This document shows, in pieces, positions 1 through 6,419 of a stretch of 10,370 nt of DNA (positions are counted from its first letter, which is position 1; every line of letters starts with the position of its first letter). The notes beneath the pieces were generated by a model. It was not told the DNA's origin. It ran no database searches and was given only the letters and a program-made list of their open reading frames with translations. This DNA is from Calditrichota bacterium (lineage in GTDB: Bacteria; Zixibacteria; MSB-5A5; GN15; FEB-12). Both the position numbers and the translations under genes were made by a program. Location of the stretch: contig QQUK01000302.1 in NCBI GenBank assembly GCA_008501655.1, forward strand, positions 1 to 10,370. Direction: 5' to 3'.

Positions 1-3
1 AAT

Positions 4-558
4 ATGTCAACTTTAGTCATTCTTGGTCTGATTTTTGTCGTTGGTGCTGTATTTGTCACCATATACAACTCATTAGTCAAACTCCGTACCACCGCTGAAT
101 CATCATGGTCGGATATCGATGTCCAGCTCAAAAAACGCTACGACCTCGTCCCCTCTCTGGTCGAAACCGTCAAAGGATACGCCAAACATGAGTCGTCCGT
201 GTTCGAAAAAGTCACCCTTGCCCGCTCCGCAGCCATGGGAGCGGTAACACCGGCCGAAGCTGCCAAACAGGAGAACATATTCAAAGATACTCTCAAATCG
301 CTTTTTGCCGTTGCTGAAGCATACCCGGAGCTGAAAGCAAATACAAACTTTGTCCAGCTTCAAAGTCAGTTCCAACAACTTGAGGATGACATCGAAAATG
401 CCCGCCGCTATTACAATGCGGTCGTTCGTGATTACAATATCAAAACGGAAACATTCCCATCAGTCATCGTTGCCAATATGTTCAGTTTCAAAAAGCGTGA
501 GTTTTTTGAACTCGATTCAACTGATGAGCGGAAACCGATTAAACCGGATTTTTCATAA
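4..558 (+). CDS. lemA: LemA family membrane protein
   Basis: Full-length LemA-family protein of 184 residues, the usual size. A hydrophobic N-terminal helix (about residues 3-21) is followed by the family's characteristic helical segment: W35 and the run DVQLKKRYDLVPSLVETVKGYAKHE region (about 39-63), then a long helical bundle containing an NARRYYN motif near residues 131-137. The family is known as a membrane-anchored helical bundle with most of its mass on one side of the membrane; its biochemical role is not established. The gene ends in tandem TAA codons (556-561), and the DUF2207 gene starts 17 bases later, so the two are probably co-transcribed. LemA and DUF2207 genes are often adjacent, suggesting a shared envelope function (inference). 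Only three bases precede the ATG, so the ribosome-binding site and promoter cannot be seen, but the Met followed directly by the membrane helix fits the family start. Confidence 0.95.
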   Translation: MSTLVILGLIFVVGAVFVTIYNSLVKLRTTAESSWSDIDVQLKKRYDLVPSLVETVKGYAKHESSVFEKVTLARSAAMGAVTPAEAAKQENIFKDTLKSLFAVAEAYPELKANTNFVQLQSQFQQLEDDIENARRYYNAVVRDYNIKTETFPSVIVANMFSFKKREFFELDSTDERKPIKPDFS

Positions 559-565
559 TAAAAAT

Positions 566-571
566 GGGAGG
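566..571 (+). promoter_or_regulatory. Ribosome-binding site deciding the DUF2207 start
   Basis: GGGAGG lies 4 bases before the ATG at 576. It overlaps an in-frame ATG at 564, which has no such site of its own. This favours 576, which also gives a standard signal peptide beginning MKK. It is the best Shine-Dalgarno sequence in the window. Confidence 0.75.
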
Positions 572-575
572 CAGC

Positions 576-2327
576 ATGAAAAAAATCGGAAGATTGATTG
601 TTCTATTATTCGTATGTTTCATCACAATAACAGCAGCACCTCTCTCCGCTCGAGATTTTACTATTAAAAATTTTGATGTTCACTTACAAATTGATGAAAA
701 TGGGAAATTGTATGTCATTGAAACAATCGAAGTTTTTTTTCACACATCAAGACACGGTATATTCAGAGAGATCCCGTACAAGTACAAAGATGAGTTTGGC
801 GATACAAAAAAGATGCCAATCGATATTCTCTCCGTTACCGACAACAACGATAAAAAACTTACGACCAAAATCTCTAAAACCGGCAATGTTGTCAATATCC
901 GTATCGGTGATGCAGACATCTATGTCCGCGGTACTCAATATTACAAAATCAGATACGAAGTTAAAAACGCCTTGCTCTTTTTTGATGACCATGATGAACT
1001 CTACTGGAATGTAACCGGTACCTATTGGGATGCGACCATTGAAAAAGCAACGGCAACTGTTTCATTTATTACAGAGGAAAAGGTAGAACAACTCCAGTAT
1101 GACTGCTACACCGGAAGATACGGATCATCGGAATCAAACTGCGATATAAATGAATATGTATTGGCAGATTTAGGTAGTGGGGTCAGATTTTCTACATTTG
1201 ATGCTCTCAAACCATACGAAGGACTTACTATTGCAATCGGCTGGGAAAAAGGGATTATTGCTGAACCATCAGATTTTGAAAAATTCATGATGCGGACGAA
1301 TCTCAAAGAGAACATCTTTTTTCTCTTACCGGTCCTCTCTTTACTTTTTATGTTTATTCATTGGCGGAGACATGGTCGCGATCCGAAAACCAGAGCCGCC
1401 GTTATGGTCCAGTACGAACCACCCTCATACAACGGAAAACAACTGACTCCGGCTGAACTGGGAACTCTCATCGACGAATCGTTCGACCAGCGGGATATGT
1501 CAGCTTCGATTATCGGACTTGCCGTCAAAGGATATATCAATATCGAAGATAAAACCGAAGAAGTGTTCTTTATCAAAAAATCCGATTATCAACTGACAAA
1601 ACTGAAAGATGCCGACAGTGAACTTACTTCGTATGAAACACTGCTGTTAGTAGCCCTGTTTGAAGACGGGTCGAATACAATTCTGATTTCAGATTTAAAA
1701 GGGAAATTTTTTGAACATATCTATACATTACGGAAAACCGTATATAAACAACTTGTCGAAAAATCATATTTTAAATCATCACCACTAACAGTCATCTATA
1801 AGTATGTAGGCTATGGTTTTGTTACACTCATCTTCACACTTCTGGCACTCTTTTTCTTAGTTGATTTTGATTATCAGATCAAAGCGGTCTTTATCGCAAT
1901 ACTGACTTCGATTCCGATGTTTCTCTTCTCTAAATCGATGCCGGCTAAAACAAGAGCCGGTGCAACCGCCCTCTCCGATACACTCGGCTTTCAGGAATTT
2001 TTACAGCGGGCTGAAAAAGATAAACTGGAACGGATGAACGATAAACAGCTATTCAGTAAATATCTCCCCTATGCTATCGCTCTCGATGTCGTTTCACTCT
2101 GGGCGAAAGCTTTCGACGGCATCGAACAGGACCAACCGAAATGGTATGTTTCCAGTTATCATATGCCGATATTCCATCCGGTCATGTTCTCCAAAGCGAT
2201 TGAGACAACTGCAAGCACCCTCGGGTCGACGACATTTTCCGCTCCGCGAAGTTCCGGTCTCTCCGGTGGTGGTGGCGGCGGCTTCTCCGGCGGTGGCGGC
2301 GGAGGTGGCGGCGGCGGAAGCTGGTAG
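576..2327 (+). CDS. DUF2207 domain membrane protein with glycine-rich C-terminus
   Basis: Predicted membrane protein of 583 residues from the ATG at 576; an in-frame ATG at 564 would add four residues but lacks a ribosome-binding site. Layout: signal peptide (MKK, hydrophobic core, probable cleavage near residue 24 after PLSA); a large beta-rich extracytoplasmic DUF2207 domain (about 27-240) with the family-like phrases HGIFREIPYKYKDE and ELYWNVTGTYWD; a transmembrane helix near 247-264 followed by basic WRRHGRDP; a cytoplasmic segment with PPSYNGKQLTPAELGTLID; two further helices near 409-455; another soluble segment; and a low-complexity tail of G6-FS-G10-SW. The domain order and Gly-rich end are typical of DUF2207 proteins; the function is unknown. 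It follows lemA by 17 bases, so it is probably the second gene of that operon. No T-tract terminator is visible after the stop, but hairpins fill the following 145 bases. Confidence 0.93.
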   Translation: MKKIGRLIVLLFVCFITITAAPLSARDFTIKNFDVHLQIDENGKLYVIETIEVFFHTSRHGIFREIPYKYKDEFGDTKKMPIDILSVTDNNDKKLTTKISKTGNVVNIRIGDADIYVRGTQYYKIRYEVKNALLFFDDHDELYWNVTGTYWDATIEKATATVSFITEEKVEQLQYDCYTGRYGSSESNCDINEYVLADLGSGVRFSTFDALKPYEGLTIAIGWEKGIIAEPSDFEKFMMRTNLKENIFFLLPVLSLLFMFIHWRRHGRDPKTRAAVMVQYEPPSYNGKQLTPAELGTLIDESFDQRDMSASIIGLAVKGYINIEDKTEEVFFIKKSDYQLTKLKDADSELTSYETLLLVALFEDGSNTILISDLKGKFFEHIYTLRKTVYKQLVEKSYFKSSPLTVIYKYVGYGFVTLIFTLLALFFLVDFDYQIKAVFIAILTSIPMFLFSKSMPAKTRAGATALSDTLGFQEFLQRAEKDKLERMNDKQLFSKYLPYAIALDVVSLWAKAFDGIEQDQPKWYVSSYHMPIFHPVMFSKAIETTASTLGSTTFSAPRSSGLSGGGGGGFSGGGGGGGGGGSW

Positions 2328-2361
2328 TTCTATTCTAACGCAATGAATCGTATAACATAGT

Positions 2362-2384
2362 CACACTGAGCTTGTCGAAGTGTG
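2362..2384. repeat. Short hairpin containing the GAGCTTGTCGAAG motif
   Basis: CACACT at 2362-2367 pairs perfectly with AGTGTG at 2379-2384 around GAGCTTGTCGA. It lies between convergent genes. No T-run follows on either strand, so it is not a standard intrinsic terminator. From general familiarity, GAGCTTGTCGAAG-type palindromes recur between genes in many bacterial genomes. A diverged partner occurs at 5268-5288. Confidence 0.6.
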
Positions 2385-2410
2385 CCCCAATAAATAATAC
2401 GAATTATAGT

Positions 2411-2471
2411 GGGGGGCAGACGCCCTCGTCTGCCCCTCAAACTCATGCGCCGTCAGGCATCCCCCCTGACA
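2411..2471 (+). repeat. Tandem-hairpin intergenic repeat, copy 1
   Basis: This contains two hairpins. The first is a perfect 10-bp stem, GGGGCAGACG (2413-2422) with CGTCTGCCCC (2427-2436), around a CCCT loop. The second is a 6-bp stem, GTCAGG (2452-2457) with CCTGAC (2465-2470), around a C-rich loop. The 61 bases align without gaps to 3771-3831 with 50 identities by hand count. The element ends 3 bases before the stop codon of the minus-strand gene and lies downstream of both convergent genes, where it could protect or help end both transcripts (inference). No T-tract adjoins it. Confidence 0.85.
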
Positions 2472-2473
2472 AA

Positions 2474-3610
2474 TTATTCTATATCAATAAAATCCATAAT
2501 TTTTAACGTATGATTCACTAATGAAATCTGCATCAACTCCCCGCTTCCATCCGGTTTTGGAAAAAGCATCCCGGGAAGCAGTTCCGGAGTCTGTTCATCT
2601 TGTAATAAAGTTATAATCATTGAACGATAGACATCCGGGTTTCGCGAGCGGTAAAAATTCAGAATATAAAAACCTTTATGCACAAACGACAACTCTTCAG
2701 AAAATCCGGTTATATCCTGTATCAATATTTCAAACTGATAAATAAGTTTCAGTTTTGATTTTTCAAAAGAATATATTTCCACCATCGACGACGATATTGA
2801 TGAATAAAACAAAAGCAATCGCTGGTGCTCGGCATCAATTAGGATACCTGGATTTCTGTACATCTTATTCTGCATCGATTTCGGTAGCTTAGCCTTTACA
2901 TTCCCGCTGTGCAAATCGACTATAATAATTTCAGCATACGTCCGAAAACCATAATACCGGTTACCGGTAACAATCGACTTGGATGGAACATATTCCAGAT
3001 TATCAACACCGGTATCAATGACATCAACTAATGAGAAATCAGATACATTATAAATATATATCTTTCCCCCATCCCGAAAGAGAACTGTCGTAGAATCGAT
3101 TTCTTTTAAATCCCATCCTGTCTCATATTCAGGTACAAATTCAAACATCGTTTCTCCACGGAGAGAAATAAGTGCCGGTCTGTTTGTTGCATACCCGACA
3201 TCAAACCGAGTCAGATAATATTCTCCATTCTGAGATAAATTGAGCAGATATGGTACTTCAAACTGCGGATGTAACAAATTCCCGTTAAAATCATACAGAG
3301 AATAATGATAGTTTGATTTATCCTGAAACTTTCCAGCAAGAAACAGACCCCGATTTTCACATAGTTGCGTCATCATATATACATGATTTTCAGAAGACGG
3401 AATGTGCAAAACGGTACTGTCAAATCTATGCAGATAAAGATTTTGCCGGGTCGTATCAACAGATACCAACGCATGACTTGAGACATCCCGATAAAATATC
3501 CAATTTGAGTAAGGGATATCAGATATTGTAATCTGTTCTGAAGAAGACTTATTGATAAAAATTCCACAGGATAATATAACTACTACATAAGCTATTTGAT
3601 AAATCTTCAT
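2474..3610 (-). CDS. Secreted or lipid-anchored protein of unknown function, probably beta-propeller
   Basis: Not assigned to a named family. The 378-residue product starts MKIYQIAYVVVILSCG, an export signal with a possible but imperfect lipobox (I-L-S-C, Cys15; Leu at -2 is unusual). The mature part is almost all short beta-strand-like stretches with turns, for example YDFNGNLL, KIYIYNVSDFSLVDVIDTG, EIIIVDLHSGNVKAKLP and MVEIYSFEKSKLKLIYQF. Such strand-turn-strand units suggest a WD40/YncE-like beta-propeller (inference). There is no enzyme motif or C-terminal sorting domain I recognise. AAGGG sits 6 bases before the ATG (CCCTT at 3617-3621 on the + strand), supporting the start. It is the only minus-strand gene, convergent with DUF2207 and divergent from the methyltransferase, so it is its own transcription unit. 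Same-orientation hairpin repeats flank it. It probably acts outside the cytoplasmic membrane; ligand unknown. Confidence 0.85.
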   Translation of the reverse strand: MKIYQIAYVVVILSCGIFINKSSSEQITISDIPYSNWIFYRDVSSHALVSVDTTRQNLYLHRFDSTVLHIPSSENHVYMMTQLCENRGLFLAGKFQDKSNYHYSLYDFNGNLLHPQFEVPYLLNLSQNGEYYLTRFDVGYATNRPALISLRGETMFEFVPEYETGWDLKEIDSTTVLFRDGGKIYIYNVSDFSLVDVIDTGVDNLEYVPSKSIVTGNRYYGFRTYAEIIIVDLHSGNVKAKLPKSMQNKMYRNPGILIDAEHQRLLLFYSSISSSMVEIYSFEKSKLKLIYQFEILIQDITGFSEELSFVHKGFYILNFYRSRNPDVYRSMIITLLQDEQTPELLPGMLFPKPDGSGELMQISLVNHTLKIMDFIDIE

Positions 3611-3740
3611 AATCTGCCCTTTTAAAAATAATCCCGGTTTATTTTTAATAATATAAAAACTTTAAAAAAAATAAAAGTTAAAACTTATTCAACTAAATTT
3701 TAAACATCAACAGTAGCTTTCAACTTTATCGTTTACTTGC
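3611..3740. other. AT-rich half of the divergent intergenic region
   Basis: Very AT-rich DNA upstream of the minus-strand gene, dense in A and T runs between about 3620 and 3720. The promoter of that gene must lie here, but no -35/-10 pair with normal spacing stands out on either strand. The only clear signal is the AAGGG ribosome-binding site of the minus-strand gene. I see no small gene or RNA here. Confidence 0.4.
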
Positions 3741-3766
3741 GCAGTCAGGAACCCCTTCCTGACTGC
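3741..3766. repeat. 10-bp perfect hairpin preceding repeat copy 2
   Basis: GCAGTCAGGA (3741-3750) pairs with TCCTGACTGC (3757-3766) around the loop ACCCCT. Its core GTCAGG-(8)-CCTGAC matches the second hairpin of each repeat copy, so it looks like an extra module of the same family. There is no equivalent before copy 1. Confidence 0.8.
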
Positions 3767-3770
3767 TGGT

Positions 3771-3831
3771 GGGCGGCAGACGCCCTCATCTGCCCTTCAA
3801 ACTCCTGTAACTTCAGGCGTTCCGCCTGACA
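3771..3831 (+). repeat. Tandem-hairpin intergenic repeat, copy 2
   Basis: Ungapped match to 2411-2471 (50 of 61 bases by hand count), in the same orientation. The first hairpin, GGCAGACG (3775-3782) with CATCTGCC (3787-3794), keeps the CCCT loop but has one C-A mismatch. The second, TCAGGCG (3813-3819) with CGCCTGA (3823-3829), has a TTC loop and a perfect 7-bp stem; paired positions differ from copy 1 while pairing is kept. It lies between divergent genes. Confidence 0.85.
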
Positions 3832-3838
3832 GCTTTTT
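3813..3838 (+). terminator. Terminator-like hairpin and T-run upstream of the methyltransferase
   Basis: The 7-bp GC-rich stem TCAGGCG-TTC-CGCCTGA is followed after four bases by TTTTT (3834-3838), the form of a Rho-independent terminator on the + strand. No + strand gene lies directly upstream, so it cannot serve an adjacent gene in the normal way. It may block stray transcription into the methyltransferase, or may simply be part of the repeat. Confidence 0.35.
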
Positions 3839-3874
3839 ACTTTATCTTTTTTAATTTTTCCCTACATTACCTCT

Positions 3875-5257
3875 ATGACCAAAGACTACAAAAAAAACTC
3901 AGCCTCGTTCCGCGACCCAAGTGGTTTTGTCTTCACATCTGATGGAAATGTTTTCAGACAAGTCAACCAATCATACAAAGAAAATTTCGACCTGCTCAAC
4001 TCCTCCGGTCTCTTAAAAAAACTTACAACCGAAAATCTGCTTATTAAACATACTGACTCCGACCTCACTCCCCCGCAACCGGACATCGCTTACAAAATCA
4101 TTCAACCTGAAAAACTCGACTTTATCTCCTACCCGTACGAATGGTCATTCTCCATGCTCAAAGATGCCGCCCTCACAACGTTGACAATTCAAAAAATCGC
4201 CCTTGAACACGGTATGTCCCTCAAAGATGCATCGGCTTACAATATTCAGTTTGCAAACGGTAAACCGATTTTTATCGACACATTATCTTTTGAAAAATAT
4301 TCCGAAGGCTCTCCGTGGGTTGCCTACAAACAGTTCTGCCAGCATTTCCTCGCACCGCTTGCTTTGATGGCATACAAGGATATCAGACTCAATGCACTTT
4401 TGAAAGAATATATCGATGGCATCCCCCTTGACCTGACCTCAAAACTTCTTCCGGTCAAAACCAAATTTAAATTTTCTCTGCTGACTCATATTCATCTCCA
4501 CGCCAAATCACAAACGCACTACGCTGACAAACCGGTAAAACATACATCCCGGAAAATATCCAAACAGGCACTCACCGGAATAGTAGATTCTCTCACTAAA
4601 GCAATCCATAATCTCAACCTCAACCGCCAATCAACCGAATGGGGGAAATATTATGAAAACACAAACTATTCAGAAAAAAGTTTTTTGCATAAAAAAGAGC
4701 TGGTAAAAAAATTCGTAAGTGACACCAATCCTCAATCAGTTTTTGACCTCGGTGCTAACGATGGACATTTTTCACGAATTGCATCGGACAACAAAAGAGT
4801 CGTCTACGCCTGTGATATCGACCCGAATGCGGTTGAAAAAAATTACGTCACATGTAAATCGGAAAACAATCGATATATCACTCCCCTTCTTTTGAACCTT
4901 ACCAATCCTTCCCCGGCAATCGGCTGGGCAAATGAAGAACGGGAATCATTTATAAAAAGAGCCAATACCGACTGTCTCCTTGCTCTTGCACTCATACATC
5001 ACCTGGCCATCTCAAACAACCTTCCATTTGAAAAAATCTCCGACATGTTTGCATCTCTTACATCCAGTTATCTGATCATAGAATTTGTCCCCAAATCTGA
5101 TTCTCAGGTACAAATCCTTCTTTCCTCCCGGGAAGATATATTTACAGATTACGATCTGAATACTTTCGAACTGACTTTTTCCAACCGGTTTGAAATCCTG
5201 AAAAAAGAACATATTAACGAATCAGACCGTATTCTCTATCTGATGAAAAAGAAATAG
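3875..5257 (+). CDS. SAM-dependent methyltransferase, NoeA-like, with kinase-like N-terminal region
   Basis: Cytoplasmic protein of 460 residues with no signal peptide or membrane helix. The C-terminal part is a class I SAM-dependent methyltransferase: motif I FDLGANDGHFS (290-300), an acidic post-I strand ending CDIDPNA (313-319), a motif IV-like segment DCLLALALIHHL (366-377), and a late strand YLIIEFVPK (399-407). The acceptor substrate cannot be read from the sequence. The N-terminal half has SYPYEWSFSMLKDAALTTL (85-103), then LKDASAYN (116-123) and GKPIFIDTLSFE (129-140), spaced like the catalytic-loop D...N and metal-binding Asp of kinase-fold phosphotransferases. I recall this two-part form from proteins annotated as NoeA-like after a rhizobial nodulation gene; that name says little about function here. 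No Shine-Dalgarno sequence precedes the ATG. It stands 264 bases from the divergent minus-strand gene and 124 bases before the kinase-like gene. Confidence 0.88.
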   Translation: MTKDYKKNSASFRDPSGFVFTSDGNVFRQVNQSYKENFDLLNSSGLLKKLTTENLLIKHTDSDLTPPQPDIAYKIIQPEKLDFISYPYEWSFSMLKDAALTTLTIQKIALEHGMSLKDASAYNIQFANGKPIFIDTLSFEKYSEGSPWVAYKQFCQHFLAPLALMAYKDIRLNALLKEYIDGIPLDLTSKLLPVKTKFKFSLLTHIHLHAKSQTHYADKPVKHTSRKISKQALTGIVDSLTKAIHNLNLNRQSTEWGKYYENTNYSEKSFLHKKELVKKFVSDTNPQSVFDLGANDGHFSRIASDNKRVVYACDIDPNAVEKNYVTCKSENNRYITPLLLNLTNPSPAIGWANEERESFIKRANTDCLLALALIHHLAISNNLPFEKISDMFASLTSSYLIIEFVPKSDSQVQILLSSREDIFTDYDLNTFELTFSNRFEILKKEHINESDRILYLMKKK

Positions 5258-5267
5258 TAACGATTTT

Positions 5268-5288
5268 GTCGCTCTGAGCTTATCAAAC
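5268..5288 (+). repeat. Diverged copy of the GAGCTTGTCGAAG-type element
   Basis: This matches 2360-2380 at 16 of 21 positions by hand count, including an unbroken run of CTGAGCTT. The right arm of the palindrome is lost, so it cannot form the hairpin seen at 2362-2384. It lies just after the methyltransferase stop codon and reads as a decayed repeat. The rest of the 124-base gap (5258-5381) shows no clear terminator or promoter; AT-rich TATTAATATAT directly abuts the next ATG. Confidence 0.4.
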
Positions 5289-5381
5289 AGTCCTCATAAA
5301 ATGCTATTTCTTTGCCTCCCAATAAGATAAATATCGTTTTTCTCCTCAAGAAGTTAACCATTTCTTCCGTTATTAATATAT

Positions 5382-6308
5382 ATGGAGATAAAACAGATAC
5401 ATCAGTATGAGACGTTTCACCAAATCGGACAGGGAATCGGCTCAACAATTTACAAAGCCTGGGATACAGAAAAAAAATGTCAGGTAGCAGTAAAACTTCT
5501 TAATCCGGTCAGTTATATTCAGAGAGATTTTGATAAAATCAAACTCTATGAAAATATCAAACATCCGAATCTCTCCAGAATCCATACTGTTGAACATTAT
5601 CAGGATTCGATCCTGATTGTTTCCGATTATATTGAAGGCAGACCGCTGTCCGAACTCCTTGTAAAATCTGAATTTCCCAAAGAGCGGTTTTTTTATCTTT
5701 TTAAGAAAATCGCAGCAGCTCTAATAGAGCTATATAAAAACAATCTCATCCATGGAAACCTGAAACCTTCAAACATTATTCTATCAGATACATTTGAGCC
5801 GATTATTACAGACCCCGGTCTTTCACCTTTTAAAAATTTCCAGAAAACTCCCGAATTTGTCGTTCCGTATGAAGCATATCATTACATCGCACCGGAACAG
5901 ATTCTAAACCGGGAACCGACCAACAAATCAGACTTTTTTGCTCTGGGAGTTATTGCATTTCGAATCCTCACAAATCGTCTACCTTTTACCGGAAGCAACG
6001 AAGAGGAAACTACTCAGGCGATTTTAACCGAACCGCCTGATTTTGCACTTATACAACCGGATCAGGTTCGGGGTATCTATTCGCTGTTTTTAGGTAAGAT
6101 GCTTGCCAAAGACCCGACTGACCGTTTTGCAACCGGCGGGGAACTTCTGGCAACTATCAACGAAGTAGCTCTTTTTGACCAAAATATAGAGGATTATTCT
6201 CCATTTAAACCAGCTCCGAACAACCCCCGCAAATATTTGTCACTCAGTGTATTGGCACTGCTTTTTATAATCCTCTGGCTTGTATTGACTTTGAGCAGTC
6301 ACCAATAA
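5382..6308 (+). CDS. Tail-anchored Ser/Thr protein kinase-like protein, probable pseudokinase
   Basis: The 308-residue product has a Hanks-type kinase fold followed by one C-terminal membrane helix. Present: glycine loop IGQGIGSTIYKA (15-26), VAVK lysine K38, a candidate alpha-C Glu (E57), catalytic-loop Lys and Asn in LKPSN (K128, N131), metal-binding D144 in DPG (in place of DFG), APE 170-172, and D184 in SDFFALG. Missing: the catalytic Asp. The HRD position reads H124-G125-N126, and codon 5757-5759 is AAC. Bacterial kinases often have HGD here, so HGN points to loss of normal phosphotransfer with ATP binding perhaps kept (inference). Residues about 285-303 form a transmembrane helix leaving only a few residues beyond, so there is no PASTA or other external sensor. 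The cytoplasmic domain could act as a scaffold or regulator; partner unknown. No Shine-Dalgarno precedes the ATG. It lies 107 bases before lon and may have its own promoter. Confidence 0.9.
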   Translation: MEIKQIHQYETFHQIGQGIGSTIYKAWDTEKKCQVAVKLLNPVSYIQRDFDKIKLYENIKHPNLSRIHTVEHYQDSILIVSDYIEGRPLSELLVKSEFPKERFFYLFKKIAAALIELYKNNLIHGNLKPSNIILSDTFEPIITDPGLSPFKNFQKTPEFVVPYEAYHYIAPEQILNREPTNKSDFFALGVIAFRILTNRLPFTGSNEEETTQAILTEPPDFALIQPDQVRGIYSLFLGKMLAKDPTDRFATGGELLATINEVALFDQNIEDYSPFKPAPNNPRKYLSLSVLALLFIILWLVLTLSSHQ

Positions 6309-6350
6309 CTGTTAGAAATTCACATTTTTCTCAGAATCCCTAAAAATTCA

Positions 6351-6379
6351 TTTACCATCTCAGAAAAAATAGCTATGTT
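6351..6379 (+). promoter_or_regulatory. Candidate sigma-70-type promoter upstream of lon
   Basis: TTTACC (6351-6356) and TATGTT (6374-6379) are separated by 17 bases, each matching four of six consensus positions. TATAAG at 6379-6384 is a better -10 but lacks a well-spaced -35. No CIRCE-type heat-shock operator is visible upstream of lon. Confidence 0.25.
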
Positions 6380-6386
6380 ATAAGGT

Positions 6387-6419
6387 ATGCCTAAAATAAA
6401 GGATTTACCTGGAATATGA
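6387..6419 (+). other. Ten-codon open frame overlapping the lon start
   Basis: ATG at 6387 opens a frame for MPKIKDLPGI whose stop TGA (6417-6419) overlaps the lon ATG in an ATGA junction. This is the geometry of translational coupling. A weak AAGG lies only 1 base before its ATG, so evidence for translation is poor, and a chance frame of this length is common. Confidence 0.2.

Noticed and set aside
103..378. Minus-strand open frame of 91 codons
   Set aside because: It is fully inside lemA and antisense to its conserved region, with no start signal or recognisable product.
2071..2346. Plus-strand open frame of 91 codons ending in an Ala/Val-rich stretch
   Set aside because: It is an out-of-frame reading of the DUF2207 gene; the Ala/Val run comes from the glycine-codon tract in another frame.
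2411..2471. Open reading frame through both repeat copies (for example GGQTPSSAPQTHAPSGIPPD in copy 1)
   Set aside because: Differences between the copies show no third-codon-position bias but keep hairpin pairing, so the open frame is a by-product of the repeat.
3645..3680. Possible hairpin AACTTT / AAAGTT in the AT-rich intergenic region
   Set aside because: The stem is short and AT-only in low-complexity sequence, not distinguishable from background.
5248..5313. Inverted repeat AAAGAAATAG / CTATTTCTTT spanning the methyltransferase stop
   Set aside because: The 10-bp stem is almost all A/T with a 46-base loop and no following T-run, so it is weak and plausible by chance in AT-rich DNA.
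6329..6365. Short direct repeat of TCTCAGAA upstream of lon
   Set aside because: Eight bases repeated once in AT-rich DNA has no clear meaning, and no operator symmetry is seen.
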